Of a stretch of DNA of 13,460 bases, positions 13,137 to 13,460 are shown piece by piece. Each line of letters begins with the position of its first letter. Position 1 is the stretch's first letter. The stretch is from an uncultured bacterium (GTDB lineage: Bacteria > Actinomycetota > Coriobacteriia > Coriobacteriales > Coriobacteriaceae), in assembly GCA_905216145.1 (NCBI GenBank), contig CAJMST010000032.1, positions 1-13,460 on the forward strand, written 5' to 3'. Under the pieces are notes generated by a model. It was not told where the DNA came from. It ran no database searches and worked only from the letters and a program-made list of their open reading frames with translations. The position numbers and the translations under genes are program-made.

Positions 13137-13460
13137 AGGGGGACCGCGATGGTGGCCACCGCGCCGCCCGAGGGGCTGTTGGCGAGCGAGACGGAGCCCC
13201 CGTGGGCGCTCGCGGCCTCGGAGGCGGCGTGGAGGCCGAGCCCGTAGTGGCGGCCTCCGTCGCGCGAGGAGCGGGAGGAGTCGTCTGTGAAGAGGCGCTC
13301 GCAGCCGCGTTCGAGGGCGGCGGGAGAGAAGCCCGGTCCGTCGTCGGACACCTCGATGACGAGGTGTCCGCCCGCGACGTCGCAGGAGACCGCCACGCGC
13401 GAGCGCGCGTGCTCGGCGGCGTTGGCCACGAGGTTCGCGGCGGCTCGCGCCAGGGCGGTT
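13124..13460 (-). CDS. sensor histidine kinase, C-terminal ATPase domain (partial)
   Basis: The gene runs off the window; only about 112 C-terminal residues are present. They show all boxes of a HATPase_c domain in order: N box 'AAANLVANAAEHARSRV', G1 'VSDDGPGFSP', F box 'CERLFTDDSSRSS', G2 'GGRHYGLGLHAASEAASAHGG', and the final 'GGAVATIAVPL'. It is part of a two-component system that autophosphorylates and passes phosphate to a response regulator, which should lie beyond the window. 'GLGL' with 'HAASEAASAHGG' resembles membrane sensor kinases of Gram-positives. Codon bias is strongly G/C-ending, like the sugar locus, so it is probably core genome. Confidence 0.9.
   Translation of the reverse strand, partial: TALARAAANLVANAAEHARSRVAVSCDVAGGHLVIEVSDDGPGFSPAALERGCERLFTDDSSRSSRDGGRHYGLGLHAASEAASAHGGSVSLANSPSGGAVATIAVPLCGA

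Noticed and set aside
1..13460. CRISPR arrays, tRNA or rRNA genes, integrase or transposase genes
   Set aside because: No regularly spaced repeats, cloverleaf, rRNA-like sequence or recombinase motif found on either strand.

Overview
The window is high-GC bacterial DNA with strong G/C bias at third codon positions and good AGGAGG-type ribosome sites. A mannose-family PTS in such a genome, next to a PRD regulator, suggests a gut or oral Coriobacteriia (Collinsella/Olsenella-like) actinobacterium. That placement is an inference from style and gene content; no rRNA or taxonomic marker is present.

Left flank (1-2340): a minus-strand Abi_2/AbiD-F type gene with a HEPN-like R-x4-H motif, broken by a frameshift (176-1137). 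It is followed by about 1.2 kb without an intact gene. This stretch holds a structured AT-richer element (1421-1489), a strong plus-strand terminator with no visible gene in front of it (1626-1668), and short coding-like scraps (1753-2221).

Core (2350-9936): a plus-strand catabolic locus. A 913-residue LevR-like PRD regulator is followed by a mannose/sorbose-family PTS in the order EIIB, EIIC, EIID, EIIA, then a DUF2961/GH172 glycosidase without signal peptide, then a ROK-family fructokinase, closed by a very strong terminator. The reading is: the PTS imports and phosphorylates a small fructose-containing (or arabinofuranose-containing) sugar, the cytosolic GH172 enzyme cleaves it, and the kinase phosphorylates released free fructose. 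The regulator probably senses PTS phosphorylation. Its AAA domain lacks the sigma-54 GAFTGA loop and has a degenerate Walker B motif, and no -24/-12 promoter is visible before the PTS operon, so it probably does not work as a classical sigma-54 activator.

Right part (9941-12171): a minus-strand operon of three unrelated SAM-dependent methyltransferases, tightly packed, with codon and base use less G/C-biased than the core. It looks horizontally acquired and its function is unknown.

Right flank (12172-13460): more intergenic structure (a 12-bp inverted repeat, several hairpins), a decayed gene resembling a ToxN/AbiQ-type toxin preceded by RNA-like hairpins, and the C-terminal catalytic domain of a histidine kinase running off the end. 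The sugar locus and methyltransferase operon therefore sit between two broken defence or toxin-type genes, as in a genomic island or variable spot.
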